A model generated the notes under the pieces. That model was not told the origin of the DNA, did no database searches, and worked only from the letters and a program-made list of their open reading frames with translations. This document shows, in pieces, positions 8,484 through 17,282 of a DNA stretch of 35,817 bases (position 1 is its first letter; every line of letters starts with the position of its first letter). The translations under genes were made by a program, and so were the position numbers. The stretch spans positions 1 through 35,817 of the forward strand of contig NZ_LATZ01000030.1 in NCBI RefSeq assembly GCF_000981385.1. Direction: 5' to 3'. This stretch comes from Bacillus sp. SA1-12 (GTDB taxonomy: Bacteria > Bacillota > Bacilli > Bacillales > Bacillaceae).

Positions 8484-9752
8484 TCAAGAAATTTTATTAG
8501 TTATTTGGTTTATGTAGTCTACTTTTCCTTTTACATTAAACTCACCTTCCCATTTTGAGATAACAACTGCTGCTAATGAATTTCCTATAACGTTTACAGC
8601 TGTTCTTGCCATGTCCAAAAGGCGGTCAATACCAGCAATAAACGCTAGTCCTTCTATAGGAATTCCGACTGTGCCAAGCGTCGCTAATAGTACAACGAAT
8701 GATACTCCAGGAACCCCTGCGATTCCTTTAGATGTAACCATCAATACAAGTACTAAAGAGATTTGATCAACAATAGATAATTCAATGCCATACATTTGGG
8801 CAATAAAGATGGCCGCTAACGCTTGATATAACGTAGAACCATCCAGATTAAATGAGTAACCTGTCGGGATAACAAACGAAGCAATCCCTTTTGGACAACC
8901 AAGTTTCTCCATTTTGGTCATGATTCTTGGCAATACTGTTTCAGAGCTCGCTGTCGAATAAGCAAGAATCAGTTCATCTTTCAATAATTTAATAAAATGA
9001 ATAATGTTAATACCCGCCCATCTTGCGACAAGTCCTAAAACAACTAATACAAAGAAAGCCATCGTCGCATAAACCAGAATCATCAGCTTACTTAATGGAA
9101 TAAGTGATTGTACGCCAAATTTTGATACTGTAACACCAATCAATGCAAATACACCAAATGGAGCAAATTTCATAATTTGGTTTGTCACATAGAACATGGC
9201 TTCCGCTGTACCCTCGAAAAATCTTAGAACCGGTTTTCCTTTTTCACCTATCGCTGCTAGGCCAAGCCCAAAGAAAACAGAGAAGAAAATAATTGCTAAC
9301 ATGTTTCCTTCTGTCATCGCTGCGACAATGTTTGGAGGAACGATATTTACAAAGGTTTCAGCAAAACCATGACTCTTTGTTTCCTCGGACGTCTCTACAT
9401 AGCTGCCGATATCTGTTTTCTGCAAGGATGACATATTAACGCCGCTTCCGGGTTGAAAGATATTTGCCGCTAACAATCCGACGATAATGGCAATTGTTGT
9501 AATAATTTCAAAATATAAAATCGTTTTACCACCGAGTTTACCAAGCTTTTTCATATCGCCAACACCGGCAACACCGACGATTAAGCTTGAAATGACAATT
9601 GGAATGACGATCATCTTAATTAAACGAATAAAGATATCGCCAATTGGCTGTAAAAACTCTGCTACTTTTGGATCTCCATAAAACAGAGCACCTACGATAA
9701 TACCTGCTACTAAACCTATTAAAATTTGCCATGCTAGTCCTATTCTTTTCAC
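8484..9752 (-). CDS. gltP: Glutamate/aspartate:cation symporter (DAACS family)
   Basis: A 422-residue membrane transporter of the dicarboxylate/amino acid:cation symporter family. It has about eight transmembrane segments and the family hallmarks: a serine-rich re-entrant loop (AYSTASSETVLPRI, about 267-280), FVIPTGYSFNLDGST (about 292-306), and a final RTAVNVIGNS binding motif. The likely substrates are glutamate and aspartate; GltP and GltT cannot be separated by eye. It lies 182 bp upstream of ggt in the same direction, so it supplies the uptake step between extracellular release by GGT and oxidation by RocG. The start is GTG with GGGAGTATGGAG upstream. Confidence 0.92.
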   Translation of the reverse strand: MKRIGLAWQILIGLVAGIIVGALFYGDPKVAEFLQPIGDIFIRLIKMIVIPIVISSLIVGVAGVGDMKKLGKLGGKTILYFEIITTIAIIVGLLAANIFQPGSGVNMSSLQKTDIGSYVETSEETKSHGFAETFVNIVPPNIVAAMTEGNMLAIIFFSVFFGLGLAAIGEKGKPVLRFFEGTAEAMFYVTNQIMKFAPFGVFALIGVTVSKFGVQSLIPLSKLMILVYATMAFFVLVVLGLVARWAGINIIHFIKLLKDELILAYSTASSETVLPRIMTKMEKLGCPKGIASFVIPTGYSFNLDGSTLYQALAAIFIAQMYGIELSIVDQISLVLVLMVTSKGIAGVPGVSFVVLLATLGTVGIPIEGLAFIAGIDRLLDMARTAVNVIGNSLAAVVISKWEGEFNVKGKVDYINQITNKIS

Positions 9753-10228
9753 TCCATACTCCCTGCCTTTTTAAGAATTTTATAAAACTTGTTTTCTATC
9801 ATAATCTCTAGTTTTTTTATGAGTTTCTTCCATAAACATCAGAGAAAATAAGAAAAAAAGTCGCCCTATAAATCAGATTCACCCTTTCCAAACACCTGTA
9901 TTGTATAAAGAATTTTAAAGAAACATGATCTTAGCTGTAAAAAGTTCATGGCTGATAAAAGTTTCGTTTAATCTGGAGAGATTAAAAAATTAAATGGAAA
10001 CAATAATAGAAGTGGTTAAGACGTACGTAATAAAATTTGGACAAACCCTCCTCTGCATCAATTTCATTATTAGTTGGAATCCTTCAAAAAATCTTTTTAC
10101 TCAAGAACTAAATAGCGCTCTTTTGAAAACCTTTTCATTTTTTCGTTCTAAAAATACTTAATCATCTCCAATCTATTAAAATTAAGAAAATTATATCTAT
10201 TGTTCTTTTTATATAAAACTGAAAAAAA
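9753..10228. other. Intergenic region upstream of the symporter gene
   Basis: This AT-rich region without credible genes must hold the gltP promoter. No sigma-54 (-24/-12) element or clear sigma-A pair could be assigned by eye. It probably contains the binding site of the adjacent response regulator, but no repeat convincing enough to name was found. Confidence 0.4.
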
Positions 10229-10284
10229 AGAAAAAAAGTAAAGCATAAATCTTGTCTAAATGATTTCAGACAAAATTTATGCTT
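10229..10284 (-). terminator. Terminator of the two-component operon
   Basis: On the minus strand a long stem (AAGCATAAATTTTGTCT with its near-perfect complement, arms 10284-10268 and 10256-10241) is followed by a long T-rich run. It lies 13 bp after the response regulator stop. Confidence 0.8.
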
Positions 10285-10296
10285 AGAATAAAGCGT

Positions 10297-10905
10297 TTAT
10301 ATCCATTGATAAAGATGTTTAGGCCTCCCCATCTTTTGATAACTAACAATTTTTTGGACTTTCTCTTTTTCGATTAAATGAACTAAACATCGATAAACTG
10401 TAGGATAAGCTAAGCCTACTTCTTGTATAATTTCATCAATCGCACAGGGCTGACTACAAGATTGTAAAAATTCTAAAACATGAGATAAACTCGTTTGACT
10501 CATTCCTTTTGTTACAAAAACCTCATCTTTTTTCTTCATTGTTGCCTCAAATAGACGTCTATGTAGTTTAATCCGAGAAATGAGGTCAGGGGCTTTTATC
10601 GGTTTAAGTGCAAAATCCGTTGCTCCCTTATCCAAAAAACAATCAGCAATCTCCTGTCGTTCATCCACTGTTAAAACGAGAATAGGAACTTCTTCATTCA
10701 ACATTCGGATCTCATCCACCGTCTTCAACCCATCCATTTCAGGCATATGAAAATCTACAAGAACGACATCCACTTCTTTTTCCAAAAATTGCGCTACACC
10801 TTCTTTTCCATTGCTGCAGACGATTGCCTTCCAACCTGCAAAATCACAAATTTCATTCAGCATATAGCGAACTGATTCATCATCATCAATAATCAAAACT
10901 TTCAT
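10297..10905 (-). CDS. Response regulator with C-terminal winged-helix-like domain
   Basis: A 202-residue regulator. Residues 1-118 form a receiver domain with the acidic cluster IIDDDE, phospho-acceptor Asp51 in LVDFHMPEMDG, and the conserved Lys in ALKPIKAP. Residues about 130-202 form a short DNA-binding domain (SHVLEFLQSCSQ, VGLAYPTVYRCLVHL) of winged-helix or HTH type, unlike the NarL, OmpR or NtrC outputs. The start ATG overlaps the sensor kinase gene by 20 bp, with AGGAGG inside the kinase end, so the pair is translationally coupled. Its position next to gltP-ggt-rocG suggests it controls glutamate or dicarboxylate use, but this is inference. Confidence 0.88.
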   Translation of the reverse strand: MKVLIIDDDESVRYMLNEICDFAGWKAIVCSNGKEGVAQFLEKEVDVVLVDFHMPEMDGLKTVDEIRMLNEEVPILVLTVDERQEIADCFLDKGATDFALKPIKAPDLISRIKLHRRLFEATMKKKDEVFVTKGMSQTSLSHVLEFLQSCSQPCAIDEIIQEVGLAYPTVYRCLVHLIEKEKVQKIVSYQKMGRPKHLYQWI

Positions 10906-12220
10906 GATTACCTCCTACTAAACAAATCCAAACAGTGGTTCCCTTCCCAATTTTACTCTCAATAAAAACAGTTCCCTCATGTCCTTCTGCTACTTGTTGA
11001 ACAAAAGATAATCCAATACCGGGATGCTGTTTTGTACTGTACCCAGCTTTCCATGCCTTCTCTTTTTCCTCTTCCGACATCCCTATTCCATTATCTGATA
11101 CCCCCAGCCAAACCTGTTTGTCATAGACCTTGGCCTGTATAGTCACTTTTCCTTCAGTTTGCCCCTCAATAGCGTCAAAAGCATTATTAATCAAATTAAC
11201 TATGGCACGTGTCATCCTGATTTTATTGATTCTAAGTTGGATTTTTTCAGATTCAGCAGGCAATTGAAAATCTACCTTAGTGTTAGTACCACTCAAACGA
11301 CTCGCATGAACATAATCAATTAACTCTTTTAAAGAACACCAGTTTTTTCGGGATTCACACAAAATTTCAGAAATCATTTCACTCATTGAACGAATAGATA
11401 TCGAAACATTAGAACAATATTCCTTTATTTTTTCATCTTGAACACGGAGATCAATGAGGGAAATGAGTCCTTCAATGGATGCCAGCGGAGTTTTTAGATC
11501 GTGAACCAAGTTCAACATTTCTCTGTCTGAGCGGGCTTCAAGCGCCTCTAATTTTACTAAATGAAGGTCTTGAATAATTCTCCATCTAATGAGATATCCA
11601 GTTAGAATCACGGCATTGATAAGGAATATGGCACATAGAACTAGTGAATATAACGAAAGAGATTCAACAAATCCAATTTGAACCGCCAATTGCTTAACTT
11701 TAGTTGAAACAGCCCCGTGACCAAAGCCGTAAGCTGTAAGAAAAGGTACCTCATCCAACCATTGTACCCCGAAGAGGATCTGAACGAGAACAAGCGATTT
11801 CATAAATAGGCTTAATCTCCCTTTTTCCAGCTTCTGCAGTAAAATAATAGATAAAATGATCAAGATAGCCGGAGTTCCAAAATGATAGTTTGGTATAACA
11901 GATAAATTAATAATAATATACCTAAGTGGAATAAGGAAAAGAGGAATGGCAATTTTGAGCCAACTCCGCTGATATCTCTTCCCTAGCTGATCCCCTAGTA
12001 AAACGGCCCCCAGATAATAGGGAAGTGCACGGATTGTATTAAGCGTAACTAATAAAAAGGCGGTAACTAGCAGGGAGTTCCCGCTTGGACTGTGCTCCAT
12101 TTGTTTAATTAATGTGTCTATCCCTATACTTTCTGTAGTCAACCAGTACGGCATGGAAATCCCTAAAAAAATTAAAGCTAGTCCCAGCCATATTAATTTT
12201 GAATTAAGTGCCTTATTCAT
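10886..12220 (-). CDS. Membrane sensor histidine kinase
   Basis: A 444-residue kinase. The first 215 residues hold about six hydrophobic segments and little extracytoplasmic sequence, so the signal is probably sensed within the membrane or passed on by a partner. The H-box is NLVHDLKTPLASIEGL with His240. The N-box is NLINNAFDAIEG, the G1 box DNGIGMSEEE and the G2 box PGIGLSFVQQ. The C-terminus overlaps the response regulator by 20 bp. The ligand is unknown. The neighbouring symporter and glutamate enzymes suggest glutamate, aspartate or dicarboxylates. Confidence 0.88.
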   Translation of the reverse strand: MNKALNSKLIWLGLALIFLGISMPYWLTTESIGIDTLIKQMEHSPSGNSLLVTAFLLVTLNTIRALPYYLGAVLLGDQLGKRYQRSWLKIAIPLFLIPLRYIIINLSVIPNYHFGTPAILIILSIILLQKLEKGRLSLFMKSLVLVQILFGVQWLDEVPFLTAYGFGHGAVSTKVKQLAVQIGFVESLSLYSLVLCAIFLINAVILTGYLIRWRIIQDLHLVKLEALEARSDREMLNLVHDLKTPLASIEGLISLIDLRVQDEKIKEYCSNVSISIRSMSEMISEILCESRKNWCSLKELIDYVHASRLSGTNTKVDFQLPAESEKIQLRINKIRMTRAIVNLINNAFDAIEGQTEGKVTIQAKVYDKQVWLGVSDNGIGMSEEEKEKAWKAGYSTKQHPGIGLSFVQQVAEGHEGTVFIESKIGKGTTVWICLVGGNHESFDY

Positions 12221-12320
12221 TCATAAATTACCCTTTCAGAGTGATGAGTGTTGGAACATTACTGTTAAATTGAGTATAGTCAAGGGCTAATTATAAAACA
12301 ATATCTCCGTTGTTTTTTGC

Positions 12321-12364
12321 TTAAAATATCCACAAATTATTTTTAGAATTAGTGGATATTTTAA
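12321..12364. repeat. Perfect 13-bp inverted repeat, 18-nt loop
   Basis: TTAAAATATCCAC (12321-12333) is the exact reverse complement of GTGGATATTTTAA (12352-12364). It lies about 100 bp upstream of the sensor kinase start. It could be a regulator site or a hairpin in a leader transcript. The T-runs needed for a terminator are weak. Confidence 0.6.
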
Positions 12365-12602
12365 CGTTTAGGTTGGATTGAGCGTTTTTTATACTTCATC
12401 CATTTTCCCCCTACATACGTTTTTTGAGAGCGTTTAACTTACCTGAATTATTACATTTTGGAAGTTTGTATGGAAGTGCAAATTATTGACATGGGTACTA
12501 TACAAAATTGATATGAGATAGTTTTTAACAAGAAAAAAATCCACCAATTTTAAGGTGAATGTTTATGATTCTCGAAATATGATGTACCCTATTGATAAAA
12601 AA

Positions 12603-12632
12603 TGGACTGATCGGTTTTTACCGTTCAGTCCA
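12603..12632. terminator. Hairpin, possible terminator of the GNAT gene
   Basis: TGGACTGA (12603-12610) pairs with TCAGTCCA (12625-12632). CGG/CCG extends the stem past one mismatch, and the loop is T-rich. It lies about 210 bp after the GNAT stop on the minus strand. The downstream T-run is poor, so its function is uncertain. Confidence 0.4.
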
Positions 12633-12839
12633 TAAAGAATGATCTTACTCTAGAAAAGCGCCATTTTCTGGAATAAGAACCAATCGCCTTCCTTACTACA
12701 GAATTCCGTCCTTTAGTTCAATAACAAATTCAGACTTGGCAGTATTTTATTAGAGTGTATAATGGTGATTTTCACTTTCTAATTGGTCGGAGTGAGTCCA
12801 AATTACCCCCCAGAATAAGCTTGTCAAATCGACTTGCCA

Positions 12840-13661
12840 TTAAAGTTGATATGTATAGTAATCTTGTGAATGTATAGCTTTGAATCCTACTGCTTGATAT
12901 AACCCCAGGGCATGGTCATTTTTCGTTTCAACTTCTAAATGTACCGAAAAACCATCTGAAATTTGATCTTTAATGACTTGCTTCAACACGTTTCTGCCAA
13001 TTCCTTTGCCTTGATGTTCTGGCAATATGGAAAAACCATATATCCAAGCTTGCCCATCTTTTCGTTTTACAATAATTTTCCCTACCGTTTTTTCGTTCAC
13101 ATCAATCATTAACATGTCGGTATCTTCCTCTCTCCCGAACAAACTTTCCATTGATAGGGCATCTTCTTTGCCCATACCGAACGCTTCAACGGATAAACGT
13201 ACACGCATGTCTAAATCATCCACATTTGCTTTTCGCAGTGTTAAACCCTCTACTGTTTCTAGGGGGCTTTCTTGCCAATCCATTTGATGTTCTGTAAATG
13301 CATAAACAGCACCTTGTTTATTCAAAAAAGCTTTTGCTGAATGTGACCCTGCAGGTGCGTTCAATAAGATTTTCTTGTATCCGTTTTGTTTAGCTGTTTC
13401 CATCCCTTTTTTGAACAAAAGGCTGAATCGTCCCTTTCGTCGTTCGCTTGGTTTCACCATTCCGCACACTTCAACAGTAGACCCAAAAGAATACAACCCT
13501 AAAAACGCGACAAGTTCATCATTTTCATAATGAAGAAAGTCCAGTTGATTAGATTCGCGATTTTCCAGCATATCCCAGTTAAGTTTCAGTTGTACATTAT
13601 CTTGAGTTTCGCACTCTTTTTGTAGTTTTTTAATAGCTTGTAATTGTTGTGTCGTTAACAT
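12840..13661 (-). CDS. Tandem GNAT-family N-acetyltransferase
   Basis: A 273-residue protein with two acetyltransferase (GNAT) halves. The C-terminal half has the acetyl-CoA pyrophosphate loop in ILPEHQGKGIGRNVLKQVI, a typical Q/R-x-x-G-x-G/A signature. The N-terminal half has a weaker copy (VKPSERRKGRFSLLFKKG), so it may be degenerate. The start at 13661 is chosen because a strong AAAGGAG lies 7 nt upstream; a longer frame to 13718 has no such signal. The substrate is unknown and could be a small molecule, antibiotic or peptide. It appears monocistronic. Confidence 0.85.
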   Translation of the reverse strand: MLTTQQLQAIKKLQKECETQDNVQLKLNWDMLENRESNQLDFLHYENDELVAFLGLYSFGSTVEVCGMVKPSERRKGRFSLLFKKGMETAKQNGYKKILLNAPAGSHSAKAFLNKQGAVYAFTEHQMDWQESPLETVEGLTLRKANVDDLDMRVRLSVEAFGMGKEDALSMESLFGREEDTDMLMIDVNEKTVGKIIVKRKDGQAWIYGFSILPEHQGKGIGRNVLKQVIKDQISDGFSVHLEVETKNDHALGLYQAVGFKAIHSQDYYTYQL

Positions 13662-13866
13662 AAATGTCTCCTTTATTAACGAATTGTTTTTCAATTGTAT
13701 ATTGCTTATCCTTCTCACTAATAGGAGAATTCAATATGATTTAGTTGATATCCTTTTCAAATGATGAAAAAAGAACCAACCTGCTATTTAATAAATCTTA
13801 TTCCATGAGTTTTATTAAACTTATATGATTACACATAGGTCTACACCAATGTTTTGAAGGATAAAT

Positions 13867-13910
13867 AAAAGCTAAGTGTCAACCTTCTATTAGGTTGACA
13901 CTTAGCTTTT
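13867..13910. terminator. Long perfect hairpin (19-bp stem)
   Basis: The arms at 13867-13885 and 13892-13910 are exactly complementary over 19 bp with a 6-nt loop. They begin AAAAGCTAAGTGTCAACC and end in the complementary TTTT. It is the best terminator candidate for the exporter gene to the right, although it lies 231 bp beyond that stop. The symmetric T/A ends make it bidirectional. Confidence 0.75.
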
Positions 13911-14055
13911 GGAGTATATATCAAGTTGAATTATTTGATTATTTTTGCGGAGCATTTCAATAAAGCACCCTTTTTTGGAATATCCGATGCAGCCCACTAC
14001 TTGTGAGTTCTCCCAATGTGCTTAATCAATACCGCTAAAACAACTTTTGATTGCA

Positions 14056-14075
14056 CAAAGGATCATGATCCTTTG
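14056..14075. repeat. Perfect 20-bp palindrome
   Basis: CAAAGGATCATGATCCTTTG is fully self-complementary with no loop, as expected of a dimeric regulator site rather than an RNA hairpin. It lies 66 bp beyond the exporter stop codon, an unusual place for an operator. It could also be a relic of a mobile element end. Confidence 0.6.
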
Positions 14076-14140
14076 CAGCTAATTTTCCAATGAAGTTAAA
14101 AACTGTCTTCATCCTGTCCTGACAATGAGTTAACTCTTTG

Positions 14141-15628
14141 TCAGCTCGTAGTACCCTGCTTTATTTTCGGTTTATTTTCTTGAGGAACGGCCCGTTTTAT
14201 AAATATTGAGACAATCCATGCAATGGCCACTAGTCCGAATGCAAGCAAAAACGCGCTTTTCATTCCTGCAATCATTGCTAGGATTTGTAATGTCGTCTCA
14301 TCTTCCTTCATCACCGTTGTTTCCATAAAACGAGTAGAACGATTGGTCATGATAGATACAAGCAATGCTGTCCCGACAGCGCCGGCAACCTGCTGAAGCG
14401 TACTGATAATAGCCGTTCCATGTGGATATAACGGAGGCGGCAGTTCGTTCAAAGCGTTTGTCATGATCGGCATCATGACCATTGAAATCCCCAACATTAA
14501 TAGCGTATTGAAAATCATAATCGTACTATACGGAGTTGACAATGTAATAGAAGCAAATTGCCAAAGCGTATTCGCGATCAACCCTAATCCGATAAGCGCC
14601 AGCCACTTAGCCCCAAATTTATCAAATAATCGGCCTGTAATTGGTGACATAATCCCCATAACAATACCGCCTGGCAGCATAATCAAACCTGCCTGCAACG
14701 GACTGTAACCTAACGCATTCTGAAGAAAAATCGGCAGCAGCATCATCGCTGAAAACATCGCCATCATGACAATCATCATGATCAGCGTCGACATTCTAAA
14801 AATGGTGTATTTAAATGTTCTTAAATCCAGCAACGGCTCTGAAATCGTCAATTGTCTCCAAGTAAACAGGACTAAAGAAACAACGCCGATTGCTATTGGA
14901 ACTAGGACTTCATTACTCGTCCAACCCCCATGTCCTTCACCAGAACTGCTGAATCCATACACAATCCCCCCAAAGCCTAAGGTTGAAAGGAGAAGCGATA
15001 TCGGATCAATCTTCGGTTTCGTCGTCTCTGTCACGTTTTTGAGCATCACATATGCAAATATCATAACAAACAATGCGATGGGAAGAACTCCGTAAAAGAG
15101 AACCCTCCAGCTGAAATGCTCGACAATGATCCCTGATAGAGTGGGTCCAATCGCTGGAGCAAACGTAATGACAATTCCAATTGTCCCCATTGCCGAACCC
15201 CTTTTTTCAAGAGGTACGATGGAGAATACCACATTGGTTAGTAAAGGAAAGAGCAGCCCGGTACCCGCAGCTTGCAGCAGTCTTCCGAAAATGAGTACTT
15301 CGATCCCTGGTGCGATAGCCGCAACAAATGTCCCCACTGTAAACAATCCCATAGCCCCAAGGAACAAAGTTCTTGTCGTGAACCGCTGAATTAAATAAGC
15401 GGTGACTGGAATAAGAACACCTATAACAAGGAGGTATCCAGTAGACAACCATTGTGCAGTACTCGGTGCGATTCCAAATTCATCCATAATTTTTGTCAGT
15501 GCTACGTTAAGTAACGTTTCATTCAAAATGGCTACAAACACACCTAGAATCATAATCATGACCAACAAAAAGTTAGCTTTGCTTCCAAATGTCCCTCCGT
15601 TTTGAGTCGATTCATTTTGATTTTTCAA
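14141..15628 (-). CDS. MFS multidrug exporter, DHA2 (14-TM) family, LmrB-like
   Basis: A 495-residue proton-driven drug exporter of the DHA2 family, with about 14 transmembrane segments. Characteristic motifs are LNETLLNVALTKIMDEFG (TM1), the motif C-like FAPAIGPTLSG in TM5, and a motif A-like loop (GRLFDKFGAKW) in the second half. The sequence resembles Bacillus LmrB over its first half, so lincomycin, puromycin or dye export is plausible, but the substrate cannot be read from sequence. The start is TTG with AAAGGAG 7 nt upstream. The LmrA-type repressor gene that often precedes lmrB is not in the window. Confidence 0.9.
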   Translation of the reverse strand: MKNQNESTQNGGTFGSKANFLLVMIMILGVFVAILNETLLNVALTKIMDEFGIAPSTAQWLSTGYLLVIGVLIPVTAYLIQRFTTRTLFLGAMGLFTVGTFVAAIAPGIEVLIFGRLLQAAGTGLLFPLLTNVVFSIVPLEKRGSAMGTIGIVITFAPAIGPTLSGIIVEHFSWRVLFYGVLPIALFVMIFAYVMLKNVTETTKPKIDPISLLLSTLGFGGIVYGFSSSGEGHGGWTSNEVLVPIAIGVVSLVLFTWRQLTISEPLLDLRTFKYTIFRMSTLIMMIVMMAMFSAMMLLPIFLQNALGYSPLQAGLIMLPGGIVMGIMSPITGRLFDKFGAKWLALIGLGLIANTLWQFASITLSTPYSTIMIFNTLLMLGISMVMMPIMTNALNELPPPLYPHGTAIISTLQQVAGAVGTALLVSIMTNRSTRFMETTVMKEDETTLQILAMIAGMKSAFLLAFGLVAIAWIVSIFIKRAVPQENKPKIKQGTTS

Positions 15629-16337
15629 ATTCTTTCTCCTTTCGAATTGCGAAATGCCAATTCAACATGTTATTGCCTTAGGAAAGTCAAACGATTTTAC
15701 CGTTCATTCAGAACATTTGGTGTGATTGAACATTTCTCTCTCATACAAATTCGCAGTAAAGTTGTTTGGAATTACCGTAATTTCGTTGTCTGTTCAAGAA
15801 AACTTTCCGTCATTATTCTTTTATACTTGCCACTATACAGAACAAATATTCGCATTAATGTTATCACATTAAGTAGATTCTGCCAATCAAAACATGATGT
15901 GATTTATGATCTTAAAAAATATATTGTTTACTAAATAAATCCAATTTTATACACAATATCTTTCTTCACTATTTATTCTGACAATTCCGATGTGATCAAT
16001 TTGAAAGTAAGTAGATTGTTGTTTTTCAGGGGAAAATTGATTGAAGTTGCTAATAAGACTTTTGGTTTTGTGAGGGAAATAATCCTTTAGGAGCTGAATC
16101 TTAATCAAGATTCATGCTTCAATTTGTAGTTAAGGATGTTGTAAAGAATTCACTTGACTACTATTTAGGGAAACTTTTAGAGGACTTGTTAGATCCTTAA
16201 CCTTTTTGCGATAAAATCTATCACACTCAAGCAAAAAAGGATTTTCAACGGAGCTGTTGGGAAGATGGGAAAAGAACTAAAAATTCTTTTCCCACTTAGT
16301 TTCTCACTAATTATTTTATCTATTAACACACTTAATC
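15629..16337. other. Intergenic region between exporter and frl-like operon
   Basis: No convincing gene is visible. The right half holds CCTTTTTGC (16201-16209) facing GCAAAAAAGG (16231-16240), and a perfect 11-bp inverted repeat TGGGAAAAGAA / TTCTTTTCCCA (16266-16294). The second is probably the 3' hairpin of the frl-like operon, which ends at 16338. The exporter promoter must lie at the left end but was not identified. Confidence 0.5.
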
Positions 16338-17180
16338 TCATTTATAAAGCGGAATATCCCGGATCGTTTTCTTCTTACCATACCCAAACGCACCAAATCG
16401 TTTGCATGTTTCCGCAGCTGCGACCGCTGCCCTGGCCATTGCTTGTGTTGGATCAGGATTTTGTACATACTCTTTTAAAAAGATCGCGACAAATGTATCC
16501 CCTGCTCCTAAAGTATCAATCACTTCTGTCTCGACAATGCCTTGTTCATATAACTGGTGAGTGTCAGAAAATAGCGCACCCTCTTCCCCTCTGGTGACGA
16601 GGACATTTCTCGTGCCCAATTTATGTACCTTATTGATGAGCTCTTCACATTCGTTTCTCGTTAAATCACCGCCGGAGAAAATCGCAAATGTAAGGTGCGG
16701 ACAGACTTGGGCCAGGTATGCCTCATCATAGGTGGTTGAAAAATCAAATGATAGCAAAATATGCTTTTTTAGCATAGGAAGCTCACTTTCCAAACGACTA
16801 AATACGCTTGTATGGAGCAGGGTATGGCTGCCGATGTACTCTAACTCAGAATCAGGGAATGTAAGCTTAAGAAGGGACTGAACTCCTCCCCTATTTGAAC
16901 CAACAAACTTGCGGTCCCCATGTTCATCCAAGCTGACAACCGCCACTCCTGATGGACCGATCGCTCTTCTTACACGTGGCACATTAATATCTTCCTTTAT
17001 TAATGAATCAATAATGTGATCGCCTTCTTCGTCATTGCCGACAATTCCGATATAAGAAACATCCTGAACTCCGTTTTGTCGCCAATACACCGCCACATTT
17101 AGTGCATTTCCTCCTGGAAACATTTCTCCACGATCCTCATAATAATCAACCACATTGTCACCAACAGCAATTAACTTCAT
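16338..17180 (-). CDS. frlD: PfkB-family sugar kinase, FrlD-like
   Basis: A 280-residue ribokinase/PfkB kinase. In Bacillus, FrlD phosphorylates fructosamines (fructose-amino acids) before deglycation. It opens with MKLIAVGDNVVDYY, has the PGGNALNVAV substrate motif near residue 22, and ends with the catalytic DTLGAGDTF motif near residue 223. The start is set at ATG 17180; a GTG two codons upstream (17186) is a little closer to the AGAGGGG site and is possible. It is the last gene of the operon, after the FrlB-like deglycase. Assignment to fructosamines rests on context, and the exact substrate is not proven. Confidence 0.85.
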   Translation of the reverse strand: MKLIAVGDNVVDYYEDRGEMFPGGNALNVAVYWRQNGVQDVSYIGIVGNDEEGDHIIDSLIKEDINVPRVRRAIGPSGVAVVSLDEHGDRKFVGSNRGGVQSLLKLTFPDSELEYIGSHTLLHTSVFSRLESELPMLKKHILLSFDFSTTYDEAYLAQVCPHLTFAIFSGGDLTRNECEELINKVHKLGTRNVLVTRGEEGALFSDTHQLYEQGIVETEVIDTLGAGDTFVAIFLKEYVQNPDPTQAMARAAVAAAETCKRFGAFGYGKKKTIRDIPLYK

Positions 17181-17282
17181 CTTCACCCAAACCCCTCTCA
17201 ACTTCTCTATCTAAATTGTCATAAGCATAATGCAGAAACTGGTCAAAAGTAAATAAGATTCTATTAAAACGATATATTCCTA

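Larger units (their letters stand above)
12221..12839. other. Intergenic region rich in inverted repeats
   Basis: No gene is visible in these 619 bases. They hold a perfect 13-bp inverted repeat (12321-12364) and a hairpin (12603-12632). They also hold a stretch near 12655-12680 resembling sequence near 13965-13985. The part next to 12220 should contain the promoter of the kinase operon. Confidence 0.5.

Noticed and set aside
15602..15934. 110-codon plus-strand ORF before the exporter
   Set aside because: It starts antisense to the exporter start and continues through its upstream region with no ribosome binding site.
16265..16597. 110-codon plus-strand ORF overlapping the FrlD-like gene end
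   Set aside because: It begins inside a hairpin and then runs antisense to a well-supported kinase gene.
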